Below are positions 24,419-33,900 of a stretch of 54,466 bases of DNA, one piece after another. The number at the start of each line of letters is the position of its first letter. Position 1 is the first letter of the stretch. The notes beneath the pieces are model-generated. The model saw only the letters and a program-made list of their open reading frames with translations, ran no database searches and was not told the origin of the DNA. Both the position numbers and the translations under genes were made by a program. The DNA is from Caldifarciminota bacterium UBA2202 (GTDB taxonomy: Bacteria; Hydrothermota; 32-111): assembly GCA_002327905.1 (NCBI GenBank), contig DCUY01000105.1:1-54466 (forward strand), in the 5' to 3' direction.

Positions 24419-25051
24419 GGGTATGTGGGATCGTATAATAGTGCCATTCCTGATATGTTAACAGATTATGTATTATATCAAGTTGAATGGTTCGGAGAAT
24501 TGAGTTTAAATGATTGGCTAAGGCTTTATAATTATTGGATAAATGGATTGGAATTAAGCTATTTATGGAGATTGGAAAATAAAAATTGTTTTGAATTAAA
24601 TTTTTCAACTGGATATTTTTTAGCTGGATATACGGATAATAAAGGTATATATTCTTATTATGATGGTGTAAATTCGCTAGAATATAAAACGAAATCATTA
24701 AGCAATTATTCTCTCGGATTACTTTATTCAAAGAATTGTAAATATTTTATGGGTGTGGATATTATTTATTCTTCAATTGAAGGAGAAGAAGTATATCATT
24801 TAAATAGAGTAGTCATTGACACTGTTGAAGTTAATCGTAAGGGTATAGGTGTTGGTTTTGTTGGGAAAATGAGATTTACTCCATTTTTGCAATACAAAAA
24901 AATGTCATTGAGTAGTTATATGAGTTTAAAAATTGGAGGATCGATTGAAGTTTGGAACGATTCACCCTGGAAAGATATATGGCAAAACAATAGAAAATAC
25001 ATAACAAATTATACGGGTGTTAACTTTGGAATTCAAATAAACTGGAGATGA
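24128..25051 (+). CDS. Cassette 1, protein A: predicted outer-membrane beta-barrel protein
   Basis: I do not recognise this 307-residue protein as a known family. It has a signal peptide (LLTLFLVIGVLGIYGQ), a polar linker with ADTIIQTDTIGTENLQ, and a Cys-Cys motif (SCCLSGKNQPEQKSKW). From about residue 95 it has alternating aromatic and hydrophobic strands ending in NFGIQINWR, typical of outer-membrane barrels. The upstream ATG at 24101 is rejected in favour of 24128, which has GGAGG. The first 100 codons are nearly identical to the A gene at 25548 while the barrel middle differs. It probably works with the secreted B protein encoded 4 nt downstream. Confidence 0.7.
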   Translation: MKRLLTLFLVIGVLGIYGQITEAEIQAEADTIIQTDTIGTENLQIEGDTASSIKDSLFTEESKKYQQEIIEKKDSSISCCLSGKNQPEQKSKWSFGIGYVGSYNSAIPDMLTDYVLYQVEWFGELSLNDWLRLYNYWINGLELSYLWRLENKNCFELNFSTGYFLAGYTDNKGIYSYYDGVNSLEYKTKSLSNYSLGLLYSKNCKYFMGVDIIYSSIEGEEVYHLNRVVIDTVEVNRKGIGVGFVGKMRFTPFLQYKKMSLSSYMSLKIGGSIEVWNDSPWKDIWQNNRKYITNYTGVNFGIQINWR

Positions 25052-25055
25052 TTAA

Positions 25056-25508
25056 ATGAAAAATATATTTATTATGATTATTGTGTTACTTACTTCCATG
25101 CTCATTTATTCTGATAATATCGCCCAGATTTATGTTCACGGAACCAAATCAGAAGCAGTTCCTTTGCAAAAAAATTATGATAAACCATATACTGGCGGTT
25201 GGACAACATGGTATCCATTGGATAAGGATAGCAATTTAGATTTTCCTACAGCAATGACTCAAATCGTTGAGGGGGGATACGATGGTTATAAATATGGAAA
25301 AACAGTAGATGGCGAATATGCCGTTATGTGTGATAAGAATACTGAATTAATGATTACGAATTATCCAAAATCAGTTTACAATTTTTCATATTATAGACAA
25401 GATGGAGAAAAGGGAGTAATTGGAAGCGGAAGCAATGGTCGACTTAAATGTATGGTTCAAAAAAATGTTCGAATAAAATCCGCAATTAGATTGCTTGATA
25501 ATTCATGA
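25056..25508 (+). CDS. Cassette 1, protein B: truncated N-terminal part of a PGAP1-like lipase
   Basis: The 150-residue product has a signal peptide (MIIVLLTSMLIYS). Its mature part aligns by eye with the start of the 1981-residue lipase-like protein at 27974: IYVHGTKSEAVP with IFITGIKSEGVD, a Trp-containing segment (WTTWYP against FKTW), VYNFSYYRQDG with MFNFSYYD, and GVIG with GVIS. It ends before the region holding the nucleophile serine, so it cannot be a complete hydrolase. It could be a decayed copy, a donor cassette, or a small secreted partner. Both short copies end at the same point (RLLDNS). Confidence 0.65.
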   Translation: MKNIFIMIIVLLTSMLIYSDNIAQIYVHGTKSEAVPLQKNYDKPYTGGWTTWYPLDKDSNLDFPTAMTQIVEGGYDGYKYGKTVDGEYAVMCDKNTELMITNYPKSVYNFSYYRQDGEKGVIGSGSNGRLKCMVQKNVRIKSAIRLLDNS

Positions 25509-25536
25509 CAAAGTGCTAATATTGGATTATTATAAT
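25505..25536 (+). promoter_or_regulatory. Possible internal promoter before cassette 2
   Basis: ATGACA (25505-25510) and TATTAT (25528-25533) are 17 nt apart, with TATAAT at 25531-25536 overlapping. The same block from CATGACAAAGTGC to ATTGG recurs before cassette 3 (26960 onward), where it has 16-nt spacing. Confidence 0.4.
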
Positions 25537-25868
25537 CAGGAGGCAGGATGAAGAAACTTTTGACATTGTTTCTTGTGCTTGGAGTATTGGGGATATACGG
25601 ACAGATAACCGAGGCAGAACTACAGATACAAGCAGATACAACACAAAATGCCGATACAATAATTCAAACTGATACTATCGGTACTGAGAATTTGCAGATT
25701 GAAGGTGATACAGCTTCATCGATTAAAGATTCATTATTTACCGAAGAAAGCAAAAAAGACCAACAAGAGATAATAGAAAAGAAGGAAAGCTCGGTATCAT
25801 GCTGTTTAAGCGGAAAGAATCAGCCAGAACAAAAATCGAAATGGAGTTTTGGAATAGGGTATGTGGGA
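25537..25868 (+). repeat. Direct repeat, copy 2: leader and 5' part of cassette gene A
   Basis: Nearly identical to 24118-24418. Its first 80 bases (site, signal peptide) also recur as a third copy at about 26991-27062. Confidence 0.8.
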
Positions 25869-26498
25869 GAATATAATTATGCGGGCCCGCATTTGATTGC
25901 TAATTATTTGGACAGAGTTGAATGGATTGGAGAATTGAATTTATATCAGCTATTGACATTATTCAATTATTGGATGAATGGTGCTGAAATGTATATAAAA
26001 TATTTAAATTTAAACAAATTAATCTTAATCAATTCATTAAGCTATGCATATACAGAAAGAACTCATTGTTCAATTATGACAGACTATGTCATTCTTGATG
26101 ATTCAACTTTAGCAGCAAATTATGATATTTATAATATAAAGAAAATTTTTACTAGTTTTTTATTTTCTAAAAATAACTTTGTTTTTGGTGGGCCTTGTAT
26201 TGAAATAACAGATGTAGCTGGATTAGAAACTCTATATAAACGAAAGGATGAAAAATGGCAAAAAGATAGCACAGAAGTTCGAAGGGTTGGATTAGGACTG
26301 GGAGTTGATTTCAGAATTATATATAATTCATTACAAATGTATAATATAAAATTGCCAACATTATGGTTTGGAATAAAAGTAGGTCAAACGCTTGAGGTGT
26401 GGAACAACTCGCCATGGAAGGAAGTTTGGTGTGATAGTAAACTCATAGTTGGTTTCACAGGTATTAATTTCGGGCTTCAAGTAAATTGGGGAAAATAA
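25548..26498 (+). CDS. Cassette 2, protein A: predicted outer-membrane beta-barrel protein
   Basis: The 316-residue paralogue of the A protein at 24128 has the same signal peptide, the same linker with an extra short insertion (QADTTQNADTI), and the same SCCLSGKNQPEQKSKW motif. The middle of the predicted barrel is quite different in sequence and strand content. The end becomes similar again: EVWNNSPWKEVW and GFTGINFGLQVNWG against EVWNDSPWKDIW and NYTGVNFGIQINW. AGGAGG precedes the ATG. Conserved ends with a divergent middle is the pattern expected from diversifying selection on surface loops or from recombination. Confidence 0.7.
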   Translation: MKKLLTLFLVLGVLGIYGQITEAELQIQADTTQNADTIIQTDTIGTENLQIEGDTASSIKDSLFTEESKKDQQEIIEKKESSVSCCLSGKNQPEQKSKWSFGIGYVGEYNYAGPHLIANYLDRVEWIGELNLYQLLTLFNYWMNGAEMYIKYLNLNKLILINSLSYAYTERTHCSIMTDYVILDDSTLAANYDIYNIKKIFTSFLFSKNNFVFGGPCIEITDVAGLETLYKRKDEKWQKDSTEVRRVGLGLGVDFRIIYNSLQMYNIKLPTLWFGIKVGQTLEVWNNSPWKEVWCDSKLIVGFTGINFGLQVNWGK

Positions 26499-26499
26499 A

Positions 26500-26964
26500 A
26501 TGAAAAATATATTTATTATGATTATTGTATTGCATATTTCGTTATTAGTTTCATCTGATAATATAGCTCAAATCTATGTTCATGGAACAAAGTCTGAGGC
26601 AATACCTTTGCTTAGGTTTTTTGATTTAACAAAACTCAAAGTAGTTTTAGCCGGTGGTTGGACTACTTGGTACCCAATGGATCCAATAGATTCTTCTCTA
26701 CTTTTTCCAACAGCAATGACACGAATAGTAGAAGAAGGCTATGCCGGTTATAAATATGGAAAAACAATAGATGGCGAAGATGCTGTGATGTGTGATAAGA
26801 ATACAGAATTAATGATTACGAATTATCCAAAATCGGTTTACAATTTTTCATATTATAGACAAGATGGAGGACAGGGAGTAATTGGAAGCAATGGACGACT
26901 TGAGGGTATGGTTCAAAAGAATGTTCGAATAAAATCCGCAGTTAGATTGCTTGACAACTCATGA
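26500..26964 (+). CDS. Cassette 2, protein B: truncated N-terminal part of a PGAP1-like lipase
   Basis: The 154-residue paralogue of the protein at 25056 has the same signal peptide start (MKNIFIMIIVL), IYVHGTKSEAIP, WTTWYP, MCDKNTELMITNYPKSVYN and RQDGGQGVIGSNGRL. The last 60 codons are close to identical at the DNA level between the two copies. It again stops at RLLDNS, before any catalytic serine. It starts 2 nt after the A gene stop, so the pair is translationally linked. Because the shared truncation point survives in both copies and the frame is intact, a retained function is possible. Confidence 0.65.
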   Translation: MKNIFIMIIVLHISLLVSSDNIAQIYVHGTKSEAIPLLRFFDLTKLKVVLAGGWTTWYPMDPIDSSLLFPTAMTRIVEEGYAGYKYGKTIDGEDAVMCDKNTELMITNYPKSVYNFSYYRQDGGQGVIGSNGRLEGMVQKNVRIKSAVRLLDNS

Positions 26965-26990
26965 CAAAGTGCTAATATTGGATATTATAA

Positions 26991-27062
26991 AATGGAGGCA
27001 GGATGAAGAGACTTTTGACATTGTTTCTTGTGATTGGAGTATTGGGGATATACGGACAGACA
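26991..27062 (+). repeat. Direct repeat, copy 3: leader and signal peptide of cassette gene A
   Basis: The ribosome binding site and signal-peptide codons match copies 1 and 2 almost base for base, and identity then stops within the first 25 codons of the gene at 27003. Confidence 0.75.
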
Positions 27063-27965
27063 ACAGAGGGTGATGATGAAATAATTCCAGATTCAATAAA
27101 AGCGGAAACCAAAATTATACCAGAATCTAAGGTTTTCATAAATGACAATAACAAATTAACGGATAAAAATGTCAGCAACAAGGAGACAAAAACGTATTGC
27201 TGTTTTCAAGGAATATTAGCTCCTGTATTTAAACAATATGAAAATGACACATTGAAATCAACAAATGACGAAGTTTATTGCTGTTGCATGATTGATTTGA
27301 GGGGATTTCAGAAAGAAAATTGTCAGGATTCTTCAGCATATAGCATTGGATATACTTTAAATGTTTATCCTAGGGTTTTTTATTCACCGTACGACGGTCA
27401 AACATTCTTAGGAGCAGGTCAAGACGGATACCTTCGAGCCGGTAACCCTCTTTGTTTGTTTCATAAGATTGAGATATGTCATAACATAAATTTACTAAAT
27501 AAAATACCATTTAAAATAGGATATAATTATGAGTATTCAAATTCAATTGATAAAGTAGCAGATGTGTATGTGAAATCATCAAATATAGAATATTCCTTGC
27601 GTTATTATAACGGATTGAACCTATTTACATTTCATTCTTTAGGTATAAATATGTATAAAGAAAGCGGCTGTTTTAGAATGGGGTTGTCTAATGGGATTAC
27701 ATATATGAAACAAGAATTTTATGCTGTGTATTTAGGTGATGATGAATGGTATAACATTGATGTAAATAGGTTGCATTATCAAATCGGTGTAAATGCAGGG
27801 ATTAATTATACAGTATCAAATCATGTAACACTCAGTTTTGGTATGGAGTATAAAAGATATTTTCAAATGACATCATATGTTAACTATCCAGATATAATTT
27901 ATGAAGTAAATAAAATAAATCTGGGTATAGTTACGCATTTTATAACACTCATCTTCAATTTTTAG
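27003..27965 (+). CDS. Cassette 3, protein A: predicted outer-membrane beta-barrel protein
   Basis: The 320-residue protein shares only the signal peptide (LLTLFLVIGVLGIYGQ) closely with the A proteins at 24128 and 25548. After it come a polar linker and two cysteine-rich motifs (TYCCFQGI and VYCCCMIDLRG), then strands with alternating hydrophobic residues (FSYSLRYYN-like segments) ending in HFITLIFNF, a typical C-terminal barrel strand with a final phenylalanine. It stands 8 nt before the giant lipase-like gene, in the same position as the A genes relative to the short B genes. Function is unknown; export or anchoring of B is a guess. Confidence 0.68.
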   Translation: MKRLLTLFLVIGVLGIYGQTTEGDDEIIPDSIKAETKIIPESKVFINDNNKLTDKNVSNKETKTYCCFQGILAPVFKQYENDTLKSTNDEVYCCCMIDLRGFQKENCQDSSAYSIGYTLNVYPRVFYSPYDGQTFLGAGQDGYLRAGNPLCLFHKIEICHNINLLNKIPFKIGYNYEYSNSIDKVADVYVKSSNIEYSLRYYNGLNLFTFHSLGINMYKESGCFRMGLSNGITYMKQEFYAVYLGDDEWYNIDVNRLHYQIGVNAGINYTVSNHVTLSFGMEYKRYFQMTSYVNYPDIIYEVNKINLGIVTHFITLIFNF

Positions 27966-27973
27966 GAGAAAAC

Positions 27974-30900
27974 ATGAAAAGAGTATCATTTTACATATTC
28001 ATACTTTATTCTATTAACTTGCTTTCAACCCCAACAATATTTATAACAGGAATAAAGTCCGAGGGTGTAGACACAATGGGATTCAAAACGTGGAATGATA
28101 TCGAAAAAGAGAATCCGGATGATCCCGTTTACTACTCCTGCATGCATCAAGTAGCTGGTTATAAGGGCTATCAATTATCTCCCGTATTAGATTGTAATAA
28201 GTATGTTGTCTTACCTTCAGGCTTGGATGAAAACACGATGTTTAATTTTTCATATTATGACATTTCAAGTTCAATATCTGGAGTAATTTCAATTTCTGCA
28301 GATAGTGTACGGGTCTATTTTAAAAACTACACTTGCAGTGCGGGAGCGGCTACTTTTGTTTTCATGCCTTTTATGGATGAATATCCAATAGAGGATTATG
28401 ATTCGGTAAAATATGTACCAAAATATTTACCAGATTTACATCTAATGACATATCAAACTTTGTATGGTGTTAAGGACGGATATTATTTAGGAGATTACGG
28501 TAAAAATTATATTGATCATTGGAAGAGAAATCGCTATGCAGAGCATTTGTGTAAATTTATAGATAAAGTGTTAGCATCAACGGGAGCGAGTAAAGTTAAT
28601 CTTGTGTGTCATTCAATGGGTGGTTTGGTTGCAAGAGCGGCTCTAATTGGATATGGATATTCATCAAAAGTATATAAGATAATAACTGCAGGTACTCCTC
28701 ACCAATCGTTGGAAGGTGATGCCGGGGAATTGTTTTATAGAGTATCTATGGAACCACAAGGTTGGCAAAAATCGGGAGAATTGATGGAGTTAGATGTAGA
28801 ATGCGATTATACATATGGTGATATTAAGTTCTACGATTTAGAAACAGGAGAGAGAAAAGATTTTGCAGATATGCTTGGTTATGATGTAAATCCAACAAGG
28901 ATAGTTTGCATTTCAGGTGATAGAAATGCTGGATTAGGAGGAACATTATACTCTAACGAGCCAAATGATGGACTTATTTTTAATAGCATTTCTACACTCA
29001 AACCTTCAAGCCTTGCAGATTACAATCCGATTATATATGCCAGTCATTCTATGTCTGGAGATATATTGAGTTTCAACAATTTAGGACAACTTGAATTATC
29101 ATTAACTCATTGCACCTATGTTACAGAATTTATAAAAAAATGGCTTATTGATGATACCATCATTGAATTTACTGGAACTGCTGAAGATTTAGATGCTAAA
29201 TTTTATGTAGTTACTGACGAAGCAGGCAATAAAACATCTCGTTCGGTTAGAGTGCAAATTGAAAATAACGGAACATCCAATATTAATTATGGAGATTTTT
29301 TGTCGTTATTAGCTTATCCCATAGAGAAAATTGTAATAAGTGGTGATACCAACGAGATAAGCCCATATGTTGGAATATCATTATCTAATGCATATGACAA
29401 TAGAAGAATTATAGGTAACCCGATGGGAAGTCCAATCTTTATGATGAATTGTGAATATAATAACACTACATTTGATTTAACAGATGAATATCGTTCAGCA
29501 ATTTATTTATATGATATGAAAGGATTGATAACAACCGATAAAATCTACAACTATGCTCCTTTTGACAACTGGGGAGATGCAATAGCACCATATGTTGATT
29601 TGTTTCCCGGCGTTGTAGATCTTGCACTTGCTACAGCATTAACCACATATAATATTAATTGGATATCAAATGATATATCCGTAAGGAATAGATTGTGGTA
29701 TATAAGAGCTGGGAGTTTGGAGATAATAGACAGCGTCATACCCGGCTCGGCAATGAGCAAAAGCTTCAGGATACCGCCATTGAGGAGCTCAAAAACAATC
29801 CCTTCTCATCCGTCAACTTATAATCTGATGCAGTTTAATGTAAGATATGAGCTTGATGATAATGGATATTTTTGCCAAAACAGCAAGTGGCTGACTATCA
29901 GCACACCTGACTGGAATCCTGATAATTTGAGATTAGTGTATCAGGATGAGGATTCAATAAAGTTGGCTTGGACAGACAGCTATAACTTAGTTGATAAAAT
30001 TTTTCGAAACGATACAGCAACAGCGAATATGGTAAGAAATGTTAACACATATTCGGATAGGGGTTTTAAAAGAGGAGCGAATAATTACTATGAGGTGCAT
30101 TCGAGATGGGTATATCCGAATGGGGATACTTTAATAAGTGAGAATGACAACAATACACATAGAGAAACCGTGTTTGGAATACCTTGCAATGCGCCTAAAG
30201 CATATCCGATAGCGTGTATCTGGCAACCAAACGATAAGGCATTGATAAAATGGATTGACAATTCAAATCATGAGGAAGGATATAGAATAAAGATAAAGCA
30301 GAACGATACACTTAAAGGAACAAAAGATACAATAATAAATTTGGCCGAAGATCCCGATACATTGGAATGGATGCATCAGACAACGAAAATTGGGCAAATG
30401 AAGTATATCGTATATTCAATGAATAAAGGAGCATTTTCAAAGGATTCGGTGGAATATATCAATTATAGAGGATACGGAACACCGCTTATTTCGATAGATA
30501 GTATTGAACTAAGTAAGGGAACCGTAAGAATAAAAGGAGATACTATATTAACCGGAACGAGAAGAAAACTGAACGGAGATATAATTTCAATAGAAGCGTA
30601 TAAAGAAGGATTTGAAAATAAAATACTAAAGTCGGAATTCATAAAAGATGATAATGCGCAGATAATAGGAATTAAGAACAGCGATATGTATGCGGGAATA
30701 AACGGGTCAAGCACAAATAGAGATTCGATAATCTGGATTTATGTTAAGGAAGGAAATCGTTACACGAAAAAGTACATTGAAGATCTTCTCTATACACCTG
30801 TAGATTTGACTGATCAGAGACCGAAACTTCTCTCTGCGATATATAAGAACAATTACATACATTTGCTTGTGAGTTTTAAGTCAACGAACTCCGCAACAAA

Positions 30901-33900
30901 ATCTGTTTTGGTTTTATTCAGGATTGACAATAACTGCAATTACATAACTTATCACAGTATTCAAAGCTTGAAAGGGATTCTTGATTTTAATGGAACGATA
31001 GAAAGCAAGGGTGCGAATGAGATTGTGATAGGATACAGCGGGAAGGACGAATCAAGCGGTAAAATAACCGGATTAAACATTATTTCGACAGGAACTTCGT
31101 CTTATGCCACAATTACGACATATTCTCCGTATGCTAACACCAGTTTCAACAAGAGCTTTGAAGAAACCTTTGACTTGGAGATGCTGACCGATTCAATTCT
31201 TTACCTGTTAAGCCATAAGGTGGGAACAACCTTTGACACGTTAAAAGCAGTGAAATATGATATGAAAAACAAGATTCAAGCTTCAATAGACTATATAAAT
31301 ATCAGTTCTTCAGCAGTGGCAGATTATTTTCAATTTCCGAGGATAGTTAAGTATAGGGATTATATGGTTGCCAGCTGGTTGAATTATGAGGACAGTGGAT
31401 TTGACAGAATCTATACGAAGAAATATTCATTGACAGAGAAGAGCGGAATAGAGGTTGCAAAAGAGACAAACTGGAATGATACATATGTAAATGATTATCT
31501 AATAGTTAAGAATGAAGCAGATGAAGGATTAGAATTAGTAACAGAAGAGGCACTTTTTTCATATGGTGTAAAAGGGTTAAAGCGAATCGATTACAAACTA
31601 CCGGTAATGAAAATAATAATGAATGATGAATTATCGTGGTATAAAAATGGCACTTTTACAGTGAAAGTGACAGACGGGAATGGATTGAAACTCAGCAATG
31701 CCAAGGTGTCGGTAACAAACGGAGTAGATATAGATTTTGAAGGGACGACTGATGTAAATGGCGAAGTGACGGTTTCGTATTTTACAAGAAGTTCTAATAA
31801 GATAACAATAAAGGCGGTAAAAGCATTTTACGGGGATTGTGTGAAAAAGTTTTTGGTAACAACGAATACGATGGAAGTGAACTGCGTAAAAGAGGTCAGC
31901 GCATTCAAGGATACAACAATAGAGATAGGAGTTTATACATATACAATCGGACTTGAGGAAGTTGTAGCACATAAAGTGGCGGTTCCGTCTGCTGAAGTGA
32001 TATTGAGCAATGGAATAAATATAGAAGATACATCAATAACTGCGGCGAATGGCAAGGTAATGGCTGAAATAAGCGGCAGGGATACGATTGAATGGCTCGG
32101 AAGGGACTGTTATGTGGATTATACAAAGGAAATAGATGTAATAGTTTCAAAAGAGGGATATAAAACAGAGACGGTTAAGATAAAGAAGGAGATGAGAAGC
32201 AACAGCAGTAGCGCTACAGGGTATAATAACAGCAATCATGTGATAAAAAGGGACGAGTTAAATTTATACATGGCTTATGGAGACGGAGACAGCGTAGTGT
32301 TTGGACGGAGCAACAATTTTGGAGAATGGTGGATGCTTGAGAAGGTGGGAGAAGGGAAGAATCCTTCAGTGGCATTTGCAGGAGAAGGCACAGTGGCAAT
32401 GTTGTATACGGGGCTTGACAGTCTCGGATATTATTATACATACACAGAATCGCCTTTTCAGCCGATAGATACAGTGTATCCGACAGTGATAGATTGTGAG
32501 CCGGGAGTAATAGCAGGAAATGTATTGACAGGGAAGGTATATGTGGCTGGAATAATGCATCCTCTTAAGGGGCTGGATTACGGCAATCTTTTATATGCAG
32601 AGTTCATGTTTGACAATCTTGACGGAATAGTGGAGACAACATTAGTGCCTGCAACATTAGAGGAATATACGCCGAAATCTTGGCAGAGCATAGCGACATA
32701 TTATGACAAGTATATGAAGAAGTACTATCCCGTTGTTGTTTATGGAGACATATACGGAGAGATAAACTTGGTTAAGTATGACGGGATAGACGGAATGTGG
32801 ATGCCGCCTGTCGGAGTGACAAGGACAAGCGAGGAATCAAAGGAGAGTTATATATCATCAAACGGCGAGAAGACTGCAGTAATATGGAGCGAGGAAAGGA
32901 CCATCGGCTCAAATACTTGGGATATATGGCTTAACGGAGAGTTGTATAAGACAAGCGGAGCAGAGAGCTATACTGAACCGAAGATAAAGGCAGGAAATTA
33001 TGTTGCGTATAATGAGAGCAAAGAAAGAATAGGTCTTGACCTGTATGGGTTGAATTACATTGGAGCGGACATAAGGACATCAGCCGAAGACAGTGTTTAC
33101 TATCCTGATTTTGAATTTAAGACAGAATACAATAGAACCGGACTTGAATTGAATCATACAATGTATCTGGTGTGGACGGAGAAGACTGGAAGCGCATATA
33201 CAGTTAAGGATACGATAATAGAGGTAAAGACAAGCGGAGATTTGCAGGCATTTATTGCGGGTGAGTTTACAGATACGATAACTGAATTGGCTGATTCACC
33301 GTTACGAGATATAATCAATAACGGAAGGGAGAAGATAGAGAGGCTGTACATGGAAATAGGCGAGATAGAGTCGGATAAGGAATACAAACTGACAGTGACC
33401 ACAACCAACCCGAACAAGAACTATCCTTATCTTTTGATGATAGACGGAATAGCTGTTGATACGATAGAAAAAGAGGATGAGACGACAGAGGTTTATCTGA
33501 CAGAAGATATGAAGTCGGACAACACGATATTGATAACACTTGACAGGGTAAAGGGAAACCCGAACAGAGTTGCAAAGATGGAGATACGGAAGTATGATGA
33601 AGTGACAAATGTATCAATACTCGGAAGCGCCATAGTTAAAATGATTACAGAGAAGAAGGGAATAAAAGAGCATGTGAAGATAAAGACAATGAGCAAGGGA
33701 CTGATAGAGATGACAATAGAAGGAGACTGCGGCGGGAATCTTGAGATGGAGATATATGATGTCGCTGGCAGAAGGACAATGAAAGAGACTTTTAAAAATC
33801 TAAAAAACGGATATAATGAGATAATCTTAAATGCGAATGAACTGTCAGGCGGAGTCTATTTCTACAGATTGAATACAAGATCAAACCAATACAAAGGAAA

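Noticed and set aside
25509..25547. B1 as a full lipase gene broken by a single nonsense mutation
   Set aside because: Only 39 bp separate its stop from the next gene, so the missing lipase core is not present downstream in any frame.
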